Assembly (NCBI RefSeq): GCF_900141885.1
Contig: NZ_FQYY01000008.1
Coordinates: 1-64,000 of the forward strand
From: Mesonia phycicola
GTDB taxonomy: Bacteria; Bacteroidota; Bacteroidia; Flavobacteriales; Flavobacteriaceae
Direction: 5' to 3'
Length of the DNA stretch: 64,000 nt
Positions within the stretch are counted from its first letter, which is position 1, and each line of letters opens with the position of its first letter. The notes beneath the pieces were generated by a model. That model saw only the letters and a program-made list of their open reading frames with translations, was not told the DNA's origin and did not search any database. Shown one piece after another: positions 36,413 through 45,573 of this stretch. Made by a program: the position numbers and the translations under genes.

Positions 36413-37579
36413 TTATGTGGCCGGTTTGTACTCTTTTTTATCTATAATCATTTTCGCTAAAATTTCTCTAAGAATTTCGCTTGTTCCTCCCCCAATTGGC
36501 CCTAATCTACTATCGCGCAACATTCTTGCAAGCGGATATTCTTCCATATAACCATAACCACCTAAAAACTGTAAACATTCATCAATTGTTTTGTCGGCCA
36601 TTTTGGTAGAAAGTAATTTAGACATGGTAGCTTCTTTTACTACATACTCTCCATTACCTAAACGCTGTGCTGTTAAGTAATTAAATTGCTTACACATTTC
36701 TGCTTCACTAGAAATATCTGCAATACGGTGACGAAGCGCTTGAAATCTATCAATAGACTTACCAAAAGCAGTACGATCACTCATATATTGTAATGTATAC
36801 TCGATAGCATGTTCTGCTCTAGCGTGCGCATTAATTCCCATTACTAAACGCTCTAAGGCAAAATGCTGCATAATATACGGGAAACCTTTCCCTTCTTCTC
36901 CCATTAAATTTTCTACTGGAACTTTTACATCTGTAAATGAAATTTCTCCTGTATCTGAAGCGCGCCAACCTAACTTGTCTAGTTTTGTAGAAGCAATACC
37001 TGGTGTATCTCTATCTAAAACAAAAATACTCATTCCTTTATTTCCGGCTTCTGGGCTTGTTTTTGCTGCAACAATTAAATAATCAGAATAAATTCCGTTA
37101 GTGATAAAAGTCTTTGAGCCGTTTAAAATGTAATGATCTCCATTTTTTACAGCAGTAGATCGCATACCTGCAACATCTGAACCTCCAAACGGCTCGGTAA
37201 TACAAAGGCATCCTATTTTTTCTCCTGTAATACTTGGAGCTAAGTATTTTTCTTTTTGCTCGTGGTTTGCTTCTTTATTTAAATGCGTCATTGCTAAATA
37301 AGCGTGCGCCCACATTGCAGCTGCAAAACCACCAGAATTTATTTTTTGAAGTTCTTCTAAGAAAATAACTGTATAAAAAATATCAAGATCTAAGCCTCCG
37401 TATTGTTCAGGATAATTAATTCCGAAGAAACCCATTTCACCAAATTTCTCCCAAATAAAACGCTCTATAGTTCCTGTTTTTTCCCATTTATCTAGGTGCG
37501 GAACTACTTCTTTTTGTAAAAAATCACTTAAGCTTTTTCTGAAGAGTTGATGCTCTTCTGTAAAATACATATTATTCAT
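36413..37579 (-). CDS. Acyl-CoA dehydrogenase (isovaleryl/long-chain type active site)
   Basis: 388 aa, full-length FAD-dependent family member oxidising acyl-CoA to enoyl-CoA. Substrate/FAD blocks CITEPFGGSDVAGM (126-139) and the C-terminal FLGGYGYMEEYPLARMLRD are typical. The loop that reads IYEGT in short- and medium-chain enzymes is IGGGT here (364 is Gly), while an ALER motif places Glu243 at the catalytic position used by isovaleryl-CoA and long-chain dehydrogenases. The enzyme is therefore likely active with the base on the other helix. It stands alone between unrelated genes; substrate chain length is not determinable. Confidence 0.9.
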   Translation of the reverse strand: MNNMYFTEEHQLFRKSLSDFLQKEVVPHLDKWEKTGTIERFIWEKFGEMGFFGINYPEQYGGLDLDIFYTVIFLEELQKINSGGFAAAMWAHAYLAMTHLNKEANHEQKEKYLAPSITGEKIGCLCITEPFGGSDVAGMRSTAVKNGDHYILNGSKTFITNGIYSDYLIVAAKTSPEAGNKGMSIFVLDRDTPGIASTKLDKLGWRASDTGEISFTDVKVPVENLMGEEGKGFPYIMQHFALERLVMGINAHARAEHAIEYTLQYMSDRTAFGKSIDRFQALRHRIADISSEAEMCKQFNYLTAQRLGNGEYVVKEATMSKLLSTKMADKTIDECLQFLGGYGYMEEYPLARMLRDSRLGPIGGGTSEILREILAKMIIDKKEYKPAT

Positions 37580-37671
37580 TCTTTAGTTTTCTTTAAGCTG
37601 GTTAAATGTTGATAAAATTTTTGACATGAAAAAATGAATTCTATAAAATTTATCAATTATTTTACGAAATT

Positions 37672-38550
37672 CTAATTTATTGTCAAATATAATTTAATTC
37701 TATCTATTTTGTATGCAGGAAAACTTTCAATTTTTGCTAATTCTTCAAAAGAAGTGATTTTTTCATGTAGTTTTCTATATTCTACAATCTCTCTTGCTAA
37801 TTCATAATCAAAATAAATGATTTCTGACAACTCGATAACACTAGCTTTATTGATAGAGAATTTAGTAATTGGTTTAGCATGTAGTACTGTGTATTTTTCT
37901 AGAATTTTAACTCTAGTTTCATAATTAAGACCATAAATATCTTTTAACTGAATATCATTTACAAAACCACCTATTTTTAATCTGTAATTAATTATACGTT
38001 GACTAAGCTTCTCTCCTACTCCATAAATTTTTTCTAATTCTTCTTTAGAAACGTTATTTAAATCTCTCTTTACACTATTTTGATTTAAGCTAGAAGAATT
38101 TTTAGAAAGAGATGTTTTGTTTTGTTGAATTACCCAATCTGGAAATTTGAAAGAAGGGGCTATTTTGTTTAAAAGAGAATCTGAAACCTGTGTAACTTTT
38201 TGAAAGTCTTTTTTAGAATTAATCCATTTATTTTGTGCTCTAAATTGTTTGAGTCTATCTATTTCTTCTACAGACATTCCTAAAACATACCCTTTATAAT
38301 CGTTTATATAATTAGGGTTAAATGGGTAAATGGTATCTTTTTTAGGCTGATTTTTTTGGGCTTTTACAGAATCTATATATTTCTCTATTTCAGAGATTTC
38401 TGAATTATTGATAGAGTTTTCAAATTGATTTAGGTAATTATTTCTTACCGCATACATAATTACAGAAAGTACGAGTATAATAATTACCAATAAAAAAATC
38501 CCATTCTGTTGTTTAAAATTAAACACAAAATGGGATTTTTTAAAACTCAT
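37672..38550 (-). CDS. Membrane-anchored helix-hairpin-helix protein (ComEA-like)
   Basis: 292 aa. One N-terminal membrane span (about 16-36), a charged linker, then two helix-hairpin-helix units: 'LNNVSKEELEKIYGVGEKLSQRI' near 165-187 and a second near 235-260 (INKASVIELSEI). ComEA-type proteins bind double-stranded DNA at the cell surface during uptake. It starts 10 nt after the AGCS symporter and is probably cotranscribed with it. DNA binding is inference from the motifs; natural competence is not shown. Confidence 0.78.
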   Translation of the reverse strand: MSFKKSHFVFNFKQQNGIFLLVIIILVLSVIMYAVRNNYLNQFENSINNSEISEIEKYIDSVKAQKNQPKKDTIYPFNPNYINDYKGYVLGMSVEEIDRLKQFRAQNKWINSKKDFQKVTQVSDSLLNKIAPSFKFPDWVIQQNKTSLSKNSSSLNQNSVKRDLNNVSKEELEKIYGVGEKLSQRIINYRLKIGGFVNDIQLKDIYGLNYETRVKILEKYTVLHAKPITKFSINKASVIELSEIIYFDYELAREIVEYRKLHEKITSFEELAKIESFPAYKIDRIKLYLTIN

Positions 38551-38560
38551 ATTATATAAT

Positions 38561-40654
38561 TTACTCAGGCATTTGATTAGTAAATAACTCTCCTGCCTTT
38601 AATTTTCTAAAATATTCTCTTAGGTCTTCTCTTACTTCACCAGACATTATATATAATCCAATAATATTAGGGAATGACATTGCTAGAATCATCATATCTG
38701 AAAAATCTAGTACTGCCCCTAAGCTTATAGAAGCACCAACTACTACGAAAATTAAGAATAAAAATTTATAAATCATCTCAGATTTTTTACTTCTTCCAAA
38801 TAAATATGTCCAAGCTCTCATACCGTAATAAGACCAAGAAATCATTGTTGAAAAAGCAAATAAGAATACTGCTGCAGAAAGTACATATGGGAACCAAGAA
38901 ATAACACTTGCAAAAGCATCTGAAGTTAATTGAGCACCTCCTATACCAGGTACTTCATGTTTTCCTGTAAAAATTAACACTAATGCAGTTAATGTACAAA
39001 CTACTACTGTATCTATAAAAGGTTCTAATAAAGCTACAAAACCTTCTGATGGTGGATGATTAGTTTTTGCTGCACTATGCGCAATTGCTGCAGACCCAAC
39101 CCCTGCTTCATTTGAGAATGCTGCCCTTTGGAAACCAACAATTAATACCCCTAAAATACCACCTTTAAGAGCACTTGGAGAAAATGCACCATCAAAAATT
39201 GCTGAAAATGCAGGACCAATATTAGAGATATTAGCTCCAATAACAATTAAAGCTCCTATTACATAAACTGCTGCCATAAAAGGAACAATTTTACCAGTAA
39301 CTTTAGCTATACTATTAATACCACCAATAATTACTACCCCTACTAGTACTGCTACTACAGTACCAAAGATAAAACCATTACCTTCTAATGCAGGGAATTG
39401 ACCAGATAAGATTTCAAAAGATTGATTAGCTTGGAACATGTTACCACCTCCAAAAGAAGCTCCAACCCCTAGAATTGCGAAGAAACCTGCTAAAAATTTA
39501 CCAAGGCCTTTCATATTACGTTTTTCAAGTCCGTAACGTAAATAGTTCATTGGTCCTCCAAAAACACGACCATCTTCTGTAATATTTCTATATTTTACAC
39601 CTAAAGTACATTCTACAAATTTAGAAGACATTCCTAAAAATCCAGCAACAACCATCCAAAATGTAGCTCCTGCTCCACCTAAAGATACTGCTACTGCTAC
39701 TCCGGCAATATTACCTAAACCTACTGTTGCAGATACCGCAGTTGCTAATGCTTGAAAGTGAGTAATATTTCCTGGTGCATTAGGGTCGTCATACTTTCCT
39801 CTAGCTAATTCTAAAGAATGTTTGAAACCTCTAAAATTGATAAAGCCCATTCTTATAGTAAAAAATGTAGCACCTAACACTAACCAAATTACAATAAATG
39901 GAATAGCATTTTTTTGTAAATCACCGTTAGGGTGAGTTAAAGCAATTGGTTCATCATATTTAATTTCTGCTAAATAATGAGCGCCTTGCTCTATCACATC
40001 TTCTCCATTTTCTGGATTAAAGATTACATTACCTTCTTTCACTAAATGTTTAAGCTCACCATCTGCTAAAGCTTTTACTATTTCTTCTGAATCGCCACGC
40101 TGAACGATAGCAATAACTTCTCCTTTTTTAACTTTTGCTTTATCTTGCTTTTGCCATTTTTTCAATGTGTATACATCATCTGTATTCATTGTCCAACTTG
40201 GTGTTGCAACTCTTTTTACATCTGCATAAATTACAGGGTCGTACACACCTATTGCTGCAAATGGATCCCAAAATAAAATAGCTCCCATATTATCTACAAG
40301 AGGCTTAAAAAATCCATTAAAATGCTCTGTTATAGATTCTGCTTTAATACGGTAAGAACCTGTTGAAGAGTTACCATTAGCATCTGTTACAATCACATCA
40401 TAAGTTAAACCTTCTACTAATTTTACAGCTTTATTAGATTTTAAAGATGTTTTTTGGTCTGTCCATTTATAAGTGTATGGAGCTTTTCCGCCTGTTACAG
40501 ATAATTCAATGCTACCGTCATTAATTAAATTTGAAGGGTTAACTAAAGAAGCTTCAACTTTTAAATCTTGACTATTTTCTGTTTGACTTTCTTGAGCATT
40601 AATTAAATTGATTGAACCAATTAAGCATAATACTGAAAGTAAATACTTTCTCAT
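38561..40654 (-). CDS. AGCS alanine/glycine:cation symporter with extracytoplasmic N-terminal domains
   Basis: 697 aa; ordinary AGCS proteins have about 450-550. A signal peptide (1-20) is followed by an SprB-repeat/PKD-like domain (about 31-106; GSIELSVTGGKAPYTYKW, VTDANGNS), then a lipoyl/biotinyl-like hammerhead segment (about 174-235; VKKGEVIAIVQRGD, LVKEGNVIF) without a clear modified lysine. The transporter proper begins about residue 250 with FFTIRMGFINFRGF and the 'VGLGNIAGVAVAV' motif, and keeps the NEAGVGSAAIAHSAAKT block. It imports small neutral amino acids with sodium or protons. The N-terminal part should face the periplasm. Confidence 0.85.
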   Translation of the reverse strand: MRKYLLSVLCLIGSINLINAQESQTENSQDLKVEASLVNPSNLINDGSIELSVTGGKAPYTYKWTDQKTSLKSNKAVKLVEGLTYDVIVTDANGNSSTGSYRIKAESITEHFNGFFKPLVDNMGAILFWDPFAAIGVYDPVIYADVKRVATPSWTMNTDDVYTLKKWQKQDKAKVKKGEVIAIVQRGDSEEIVKALADGELKHLVKEGNVIFNPENGEDVIEQGAHYLAEIKYDEPIALTHPNGDLQKNAIPFIVIWLVLGATFFTIRMGFINFRGFKHSLELARGKYDDPNAPGNITHFQALATAVSATVGLGNIAGVAVAVSLGGAGATFWMVVAGFLGMSSKFVECTLGVKYRNITEDGRVFGGPMNYLRYGLEKRNMKGLGKFLAGFFAILGVGASFGGGNMFQANQSFEILSGQFPALEGNGFIFGTVVAVLVGVVIIGGINSIAKVTGKIVPFMAAVYVIGALIVIGANISNIGPAFSAIFDGAFSPSALKGGILGVLIVGFQRAAFSNEAGVGSAAIAHSAAKTNHPPSEGFVALLEPFIDTVVVCTLTALVLIFTGKHEVPGIGGAQLTSDAFASVISWFPYVLSAAVFLFAFSTMISWSYYGMRAWTYLFGRSKKSEMIYKFLFLIFVVVGASISLGAVLDFSDMMILAMSFPNIIGLYIMSGEVREDLREYFRKLKAGELFTNQMPE

Positions 40655-40745
40655 AGAGTTGATATATTTAAAATAATTTATTGGGTTATTAAATATTGGT
40701 TGACCAATATCTTAAAAAAAACGATTTATATTAACATATTTTACA

Positions 40746-40785
40746 AAAAAAATCCTAAAAAGTAATATTACTTAGAAGGATTTTT
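40746..40785. terminator. Hairpin terminator behind the possible 43-aa gene
   Basis: AAATCCT/AGGATTT closes an inner AAGTAATATTACTT palindrome; on the minus strand eight Ts follow. It is placed 18 nt behind the stop of the short open frame at 40803 and about 90 nt upstream of the symporter gene, which supports a separate transcript there. Confidence 0.7.
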
Positions 40786-40802
40786 AATTTATACTTAAGC
40801 AC

Positions 40803-40934
40803 TCATTTTATTAAGTTACTTGTAAGTGAAATTTTATATATGCGAGTAGTAATAATCACCCTGCTAAGGTCTTCTGCATTTAAATGTGCAGGAAACACTT
40901 TTGTAGCTTTAATTGAATGAAAAATTTTACTCAT
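40803..40934 (-). CDS. Possible small protein, 43 aa
   Basis: Between the K+ channel terminator (40983-41011) and the next terminator (40746-40785) there is an ATG-initiated frame of 43 residues, N-terminus MSKIFHSIKATKVFPAH, with moderate codon use like the neighbours. It is basic, without signal or membrane segment. The frame, its isolation between two terminators and the 18-nt distance to the second one argue for a real small gene or a small RNA. I do not recognise it. No good -7 element was found upstream. Confidence 0.4.
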   Translation of the reverse strand: MSKIFHSIKATKVFPAHLNAEDLSRVIITTRIYKISLTSNLIK

Positions 40935-40981
40935 AAAATATTGTAATAATTTTAGAAAACTTTAAGAACTGGCAATATCAT

Positions 40982-41012
40982 AAAAAAATTAGCTTTATCA
41001 AAAGCTAATTCG
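40982..41012 (-). terminator. Terminator of the K+ channel gene
   Basis: ATTAGCTTT/AAAGCTAAT stem with loop TGAT followed by a T-run on the minus strand, about 45 nt after the K+ channel stop. Confidence 0.8.
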
Positions 41013-41054
41013 TTAAAATCTAATATTATCCAACTAAAAAACGGGGGAGTTATG

Positions 41055-42086
41055 CTATATGTTATAAGTTTCTTTCAATTTTTCTATTTGTTTAGGCTTT
41101 CCTATAAAAATTAGTTTTGAATTTTTTCTAATTACCATATCTGCATCTGGATTAACCGTATAATGACCTTCTGGTGCACGATAACCAATTACTGTACATC
41201 CTGTAATTTTTCTAAAATCTAGATCTTTTATAGCCTGCTCTCTTCCATCCTTACATATTTTATCAAAAGCAATTTCTTCTATATTTATGCTTCCTTCTTG
41301 TCTAGAAACGGTTAGATGACCTAAAAACTCTAATAAATCTGGGGTTACCACCAAGCTTGCCATATGGTCCCCTCCTATTTTATCGGGCATAATTACATTG
41401 TCTGCTCCCGCTAACTTAAGTTTATACAGCGTACTTTCTTTAGTTGCTCTACTTATAATTTTTAAATTTTCATTAAATTGTTTTGCAGAAAGCACTATAA
41501 AAACATTATCTGCATCACTAGGTAAAGTACACATTAAAACAGAGGCTCTTTCTATACCTGCTTGCTTTAATACCTCATCTTCTGTTGCGTTACCTTTAAT
41601 ATAAAGATCTCCAGAATCATATAATTGTTCTAAAACCTCTTCATCTTTATCTATCACCACAAAACTTCTATTGTAAGCTTTTAATTTACTTACCGCTTGC
41701 ACCCCATTTCTGCCATAACCACAAACTACTACGTGATTTTTTAAAGAATTTATTTTACTGTTCACTTTTTTCTCTCTTAAATTACCTAGATTATTTTTAC
41801 TTAAAATATATTCTGTAATTACAGAAATTGCGTAACCGACAATAAATATACTACAGACAATAAATATAGAGGTAAATATCTTTTCTTGCGGACTTAATGG
41901 TTGCACTTCTCCAAAACCAATAGTAGTAACAGTTATCACAGTCATGTAAACTGCATCTACCCAACTAAAGCCTGAAAATATTTTATAACCAAAAACACCA
42001 ATAAAAAAAACTACAACTAATGAAAGCCAAGCTATAGTTAATCTGGAATTTAGATATTTTTTCAAAGAAATGGTTTTATAAGTCAA
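41055..42086 (-). CDS. Potassium channel with cytoplasmic RCK (TrkA) domains
   Basis: 343 aa. Two membrane helices (about 17-37 and 72-96) flank a pore loop with selectivity filter TIGFGE (56-61). An RCK_N domain follows (VVVCGYGRNG about 119-128, binding NAD-type ligands) and an RCK_C domain (about 255-340). This is the MthK/Kch layout: a ligand-gated K+ channel of the inner membrane. It overlaps the PspC gene by 11 nt and shares its promoter. Confidence 0.9.
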   Translation of the reverse strand: MTYKTISLKKYLNSRLTIAWLSLVVVFFIGVFGYKIFSGFSWVDAVYMTVITVTTIGFGEVQPLSPQEKIFTSIFIVCSIFIVGYAISVITEYILSKNNLGNLREKKVNSKINSLKNHVVVCGYGRNGVQAVSKLKAYNRSFVVIDKDEEVLEQLYDSGDLYIKGNATEDEVLKQAGIERASVLMCTLPSDADNVFIVLSAKQFNENLKIISRATKESTLYKLKLAGADNVIMPDKIGGDHMASLVVTPDLLEFLGHLTVSRQEGSINIEEIAFDKICKDGREQAIKDLDFRKITGCTVIGYRAPEGHYTVNPDADMVIRKNSKLIFIGKPKQIEKLKETYNI

Positions 42087-42306
42087 AAACTGAAGTTCTT
42101 TTGGTATAGATTAAATCTTTTAGTTTTAACCAAAAAGCCAAGGTAAGGTAAATTGCAAAACCTACTCCTAAAGTAGCAAAAGACACATATATAAAAAATA
42201 TTCTTACACTTTTTACACGCATACCTAAACGGTCTGCTAAACGAGAACTTACGTAAAAGCCGTTTTTCTCGAAATAATATCGAATATTTGATATGAAATT
42301 TTTCAT
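42076..42306 (-). CDS. PspC domain protein
   Basis: 76 aa: N-terminal PspC domain (GFYVSSRLADRLGMRVKSVR) with one membrane helix (about 38-60). PspC proteins belong to the phage-shock envelope-stress response; here no pspA or toxin-antitoxin partner is adjacent. It precedes and overlaps the K+ channel gene. Its promoter is inside the end of the DUF2851 gene. Confidence 0.85.
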   Translation of the reverse strand: MKNFISNIRYYFEKNGFYVSSRLADRLGMRVKSVRIFFIYVSFATLGVGFAIYLTLAFWLKLKDLIYTKRTSVFDL

Positions 42307-42311
42307 CTCTA

Positions 42312-42343
42312 CAAATTTAAGTTAAGATCTTGTGCTTTGCAAA
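42312..42343 (-). promoter_or_regulatory. Promoter of the PspC-K+ channel pair
   Basis: TTTG (42340-42343), 20-nt spacer and TAAATTTG (42312-42319) on the minus strand, 5 nt before the PspC ATG. It lies partly within the 3' end of the DUF2851 gene and implies an almost leaderless mRNA. Confidence 0.75.
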
Positions 42344-43605
42344 AGACTTACTCCTAATTCACATTGTAAACATTTATTTTTATCACAGTAAAAAGATTTT
42401 AACTGTAATAATGCTTGCGAGTCTAAAGCTGTTTTTGCGGTATCTTTTCTTAAATTATTAAATTTTTTAATAATCGAATTTTCTTCAGCTTTCAATTCTT
42501 TTAAAACAGTAAATAAATCATCTACATTCTCCTTTCCTATATACTTTTGGTAGGCAAACTGTAATGGCAGTAAAGTGTTAATTACCAGTAAATTTATAAA
42601 TGATTTAGTAGTATTTTTAGCAAGCTTTTTACTTTCTTTCCCAAAAGAATAATGGGTTTGCCAATAATCTGATGTGTTAACTTTAAATATTGTATAAAAC
42701 TCTTCTAAGCTTTTTACATCTTTTACTTGACTAAATAAATGTTGATTTTCTTTATACAACTGCATTAATTGAGATAACCTAATGGTAGGAAAATTGGAAG
42801 GACGCAATCTGAAAAAATGAATAGAATTTTGACATATAGGTGTTAAACTAAATTTATGTTTTAAATATTGATATTCCTTTTTAAGCTGCTGGTAATAAAC
42901 ATCTTCTTTATTTTCTATTAAAAGATTAGCTTGCCCCATTACTAAAGCTTCTAACTGAAGAGTACTTTCTAGTTTTCTAATAATTGAAAATGGAATAGAT
43001 TGTGCCAACTCTAAAAATGCTGCTCCATTTTTATTTAAGCCAAAGTTTTTCAACAATAACTGAAACAATACCGCTTCCCAATCATTATCTGTCTCTTTGA
43101 GTTTTTCAAAAATTAAAATAGATTTAGTCTCTAGGCGCTGTATGTATAATTTCTCTAACCAATTATGAAGTTGAAAATCTTTGAAAGCAAAAAAATCTTT
43201 CTCACAGTTAATCCACTTTTGAGTAGAATTTAGCAGATTTTCATAATTTTTAAGTAAACTAAGGTTACAGTAGTCTTTTAGCTGTAAAGTTGCTATTTCA
43301 CTTTTATCACTTCTAAACACTTCTACATCGTGCTCCCATACCACGTGCAAAATTACATTATCGTAAGCAGCATCTTGTTCGTGTTGGTGCGCATACCAAT
43401 GACTTGAGTTTATATGAATTTCTACATTACCCGCCCAAAGTTGATTACCTATTTTAATCTTGGCGTTAAAAAAATCTGGTCCAGAGTTTTCTGTATTATG
43501 CCAACCACTATTTAAAATCTCTAGTTTTTCTCCCTGAGTAGTAAAAACATTTAAAAAACTAAACTTTTTAAATTTCCATAAATAATGCAAAAAGTCTTCT
43601 TTCAT
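42322..43605 (-). CDS. DUF2851 family protein
   Basis: 427 aa, soluble. The N-terminal block SGWHNTENSGPDFFNAKIKIG and GNVEIHINSSHWYAHQHEQD are the DUF2851 signature; the C-terminus has a cysteine cluster CDKNKCLQCELG (about 409-420) that could bind metal. Function unknown; the histidine/aspartate-rich start suggests a nuclease-like or metal site, which is speculation. It overlaps the SGNH hydrolase stop by 4 nt (ATGA). Confidence 0.85.
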   Translation of the reverse strand: MKEDFLHYLWKFKKFSFLNVFTTQGEKLEILNSGWHNTENSGPDFFNAKIKIGNQLWAGNVEIHINSSHWYAHQHEQDAAYDNVILHVVWEHDVEVFRSDKSEIATLQLKDYCNLSLLKNYENLLNSTQKWINCEKDFFAFKDFQLHNWLEKLYIQRLETKSILIFEKLKETDNDWEAVLFQLLLKNFGLNKNGAAFLELAQSIPFSIIRKLESTLQLEALVMGQANLLIENKEDVYYQQLKKEYQYLKHKFSLTPICQNSIHFFRLRPSNFPTIRLSQLMQLYKENQHLFSQVKDVKSLEEFYTIFKVNTSDYWQTHYSFGKESKKLAKNTTKSFINLLVINTLLPLQFAYQKYIGKENVDDLFTVLKELKAEENSIIKKFNNLRKDTAKTALDSQALLQLKSFYCDKNKCLQCELGVSLLQSTRS

Positions 43606-44282
43606 TCTTCAAGCATTTGTTTTACACTAGGAAAAATACGCTCTACCCAGCGGAGGTACATTTTAGCACTAGGATGCAAACCATCTTTAGCTACTAACTC
43701 GAGATTTGTTTTTGCTTCTTCAGAAATATCTGTAATGTAAAAATACTTAACTCCATAATCTGCACTAGTTATCATACAACGTTCATTGTAAATCATAATC
43801 TCGTGTGCAATTTCATCTACATTACTGTTTTGTGCAAATGGAGTTACACTATAATCTGGAATGCTAACTACAAAAACACCTTTTGCTCCTTTTTTTGATT
43901 TTTGTATGGCTTGTTGCAAAATGACTTCTAAATCTTTTTGAAATTGCTCTAAATCTTGACCTTGGTATTGATTATTTACTCCGATTAAAACAGAAACCAA
44001 ATCGTATTTTTCTTGGCCTACCTGCTCATTTATTGCTGTTAATAATTCATCTGTTCTCCAGCCTGTTTTAGCAATAATTTTTGGAGATTGCATCATATAG
44101 CCACTATTTTTTAACTTTTGAGTTAATTGAACTGGCCAACGTTTATTTTCTGCTACACTTTCTCCTATGGTATAAGAATCTCCTAAAGCTAAATAAGAAA
44201 GTTGTTTATTTGGTAATGTGGAACTTGAGCTACAAGAATATAAAATCAATAAAAACGAAAGAGTAATATATATAAAACGCAT
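43602..44282 (-). CDS. SGNH/GDSL esterase lipoprotein
   Basis: 226 aa. Lipobox LYSC with Cys17 predicts a lipoprotein. SGNH blocks: GDSY with nucleophile S36, glycine region near 79, N103/N104 in GVNNQY, and D200-H203 in DGLHPS. Family enzymes deacylate or deacetylate lipids or glycans; substrate not clear. First gene of a coupled pair with DUF2851. The 194-nt gap upstream to 44477 holds no gene I can see. Confidence 0.88.
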   Translation of the reverse strand: MRFIYITLSFLLILYSCSSSSTLPNKQLSYLALGDSYTIGESVAENKRWPVQLTQKLKNSGYMMQSPKIIAKTGWRTDELLTAINEQVGQEKYDLVSVLIGVNNQYQGQDLEQFQKDLEVILQQAIQKSKKGAKGVFVVSIPDYSVTPFAQNSNVDEIAHEIMIYNERCMITSADYGVKYFYITDISEEAKTNLELVAKDGLHPSAKMYLRWVERIFPSVKQMLEE

Positions 44283-44476
44283 AGTATATGTTATACGTTC
44301 TAAGTTAAGTATTTTCAGTTAAATATCGCAAATTCATTTTTTAGCCGTTAGTAAAATTTCAGCAAAAAAAATAGGCTCTCTAAAAAGTATTTCACGATTT
44401 ACCCAAATTTTAATTTTGAGTGACGCTTTTAACTACTTTTTAAAAAGCCCTTTCTATATTTTTTAAAACTAAAAAT

Positions 44477-45457
44477 CTAGTCTATAAATCCATTTGCTTT
44501 CATCCACTCGTCGTTATACATTTTACCTATATAGCGGCTTCCGTGATCATGAAATAAAATAACGACTACATCATCTTCTTTAAACTCATCTTTTAATTGA
44601 AGTAAACCTTTCATTGCTGCTCCGGCAGAATTCCCTAAGAACATCCCTTCTTCTTCTGCTAATCTTCTGGTGTAAACCGCCGCATCTTTATCGGTTACTT
44701 TAGTAAACCCATCAATAATATCGAAGTTTACATTTTTTGGTAAAATATCTTCCCCTATACCTTCTGTTATATATGGGTAGATTTCATTTTCGTCAAATTC
44801 ACCTGTTTCATGATATTTTTTAAAGACAGACCCGTAAGTATCTACTCCCCAAATTTTCACATTAGGATTTTGTTCTTTTAAGTATTTACCAACTCCAGAA
44901 ATAGTTCCTCCCGTACCTACGCCAACAACAAAATGAGTTACTTTTCCATCGGTTTGGTTCCAAATTTCTGGTCCAGTACTTTCGTAATGTGCTTGAGAGT
45001 TTGCTAAATTATCGTATTGATTTACGTACCACGAGTTTGGACGTTCTGCCGCTATTCTTTTTGCTGTTGAATAATAAGAATCTGGGTGTTCTGGAGCTAC
45101 ACTAGTAGGGCAAACTATAACCTCGCAACCTACTGCTCTTAAAATATCTATTTTCTCTTTGCTTTGCTTATCTGCTAAGGTACAAACCATTTTATAGCCT
45201 TTTACAATTGCTGCTAAAGCTAAGCCCATACCAGTATTACCAGATGTACCTTCTACAATTGTTCCGCCAGGTTTTATTAAACCTTTTTCTTCTGCATCTG
45301 CCAACATTTTTACCGCCATACGATCTTTAACCGAGTTGCCAGGGTTAAACGTTTCATACTTTGCTAAAACTAATGCTGGGATATCTTCTACTAGTTTATT
45401 AATTTTTACTAAAGGTGTGTTACCTATAGTTTCTAGTATATTATTTTTGTAGTCCAT
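44477..45457 (-). CDS. PLP-dependent cysteine synthase / cystathionine beta-synthase family enzyme
   Basis: 326 aa, fold type II. The PLP lysine is K44 in NSVKDR; the phosphate loop is GVGTGGTISG (about 176-185) and the substrate loop EGTSGNTGMGLA (69-80). It differs from plain CysK in the 'PDSYYSTAKRIAAERP' and NQYDNLANSQAHYESTGPEIW stretch, closer to the catalytic core of cystathionine beta-synthase, but lacks a CBS-domain tail. It makes cysteine or cystathionine from (O-acyl)serine. It is monocistronic with its own promoter. Confidence 0.85.
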   Translation of the reverse strand: MDYKNNILETIGNTPLVKINKLVEDIPALVLAKYETFNPGNSVKDRMAVKMLADAEEKGLIKPGGTIVEGTSGNTGMGLALAAIVKGYKMVCTLADKQSKEKIDILRAVGCEVIVCPTSVAPEHPDSYYSTAKRIAAERPNSWYVNQYDNLANSQAHYESTGPEIWNQTDGKVTHFVVGVGTGGTISGVGKYLKEQNPNVKIWGVDTYGSVFKKYHETGEFDENEIYPYITEGIGEDILPKNVNFDIIDGFTKVTDKDAAVYTRRLAEEEGMFLGNSAGAAMKGLLQLKDEFKEDDVVVILFHDHGSRYIGKMYNDEWMKANGFID

Positions 45458-45479
45458 TCTTTTTCTTTTTTTTGGACTG

Positions 45480-45510
45480 CAAATATAGGGATTAGATATT
45501 GAAATAGAAG
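45480..45510 (-). promoter_or_regulatory. Promoter of the cysteine-synthase-type gene
   Basis: TATATTTG at 45480-45487 (minus) with a weaker TTTC at about 45504-45507 as -33. The start GCAGTCC of the transcript equals that of the tRNA-tuf operon. No riboswitch-like structure is seen in the short leader. Confidence 0.65.
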
Positions 45511-45573
45511 TTAGAAAGAAGTTATCAAAATTTTCTATTTAAATAGATTTGAAATAATAAACAATTCTCTTAT

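Noticed and set aside
45458-45573. SAM or cysteine-type riboswitch before the cysteine-synthase-type gene
   Set aside because: The leader between the -7 box and the ATG is only about 20 nt, too short for a riboswitch, and no conserved fold is seen.
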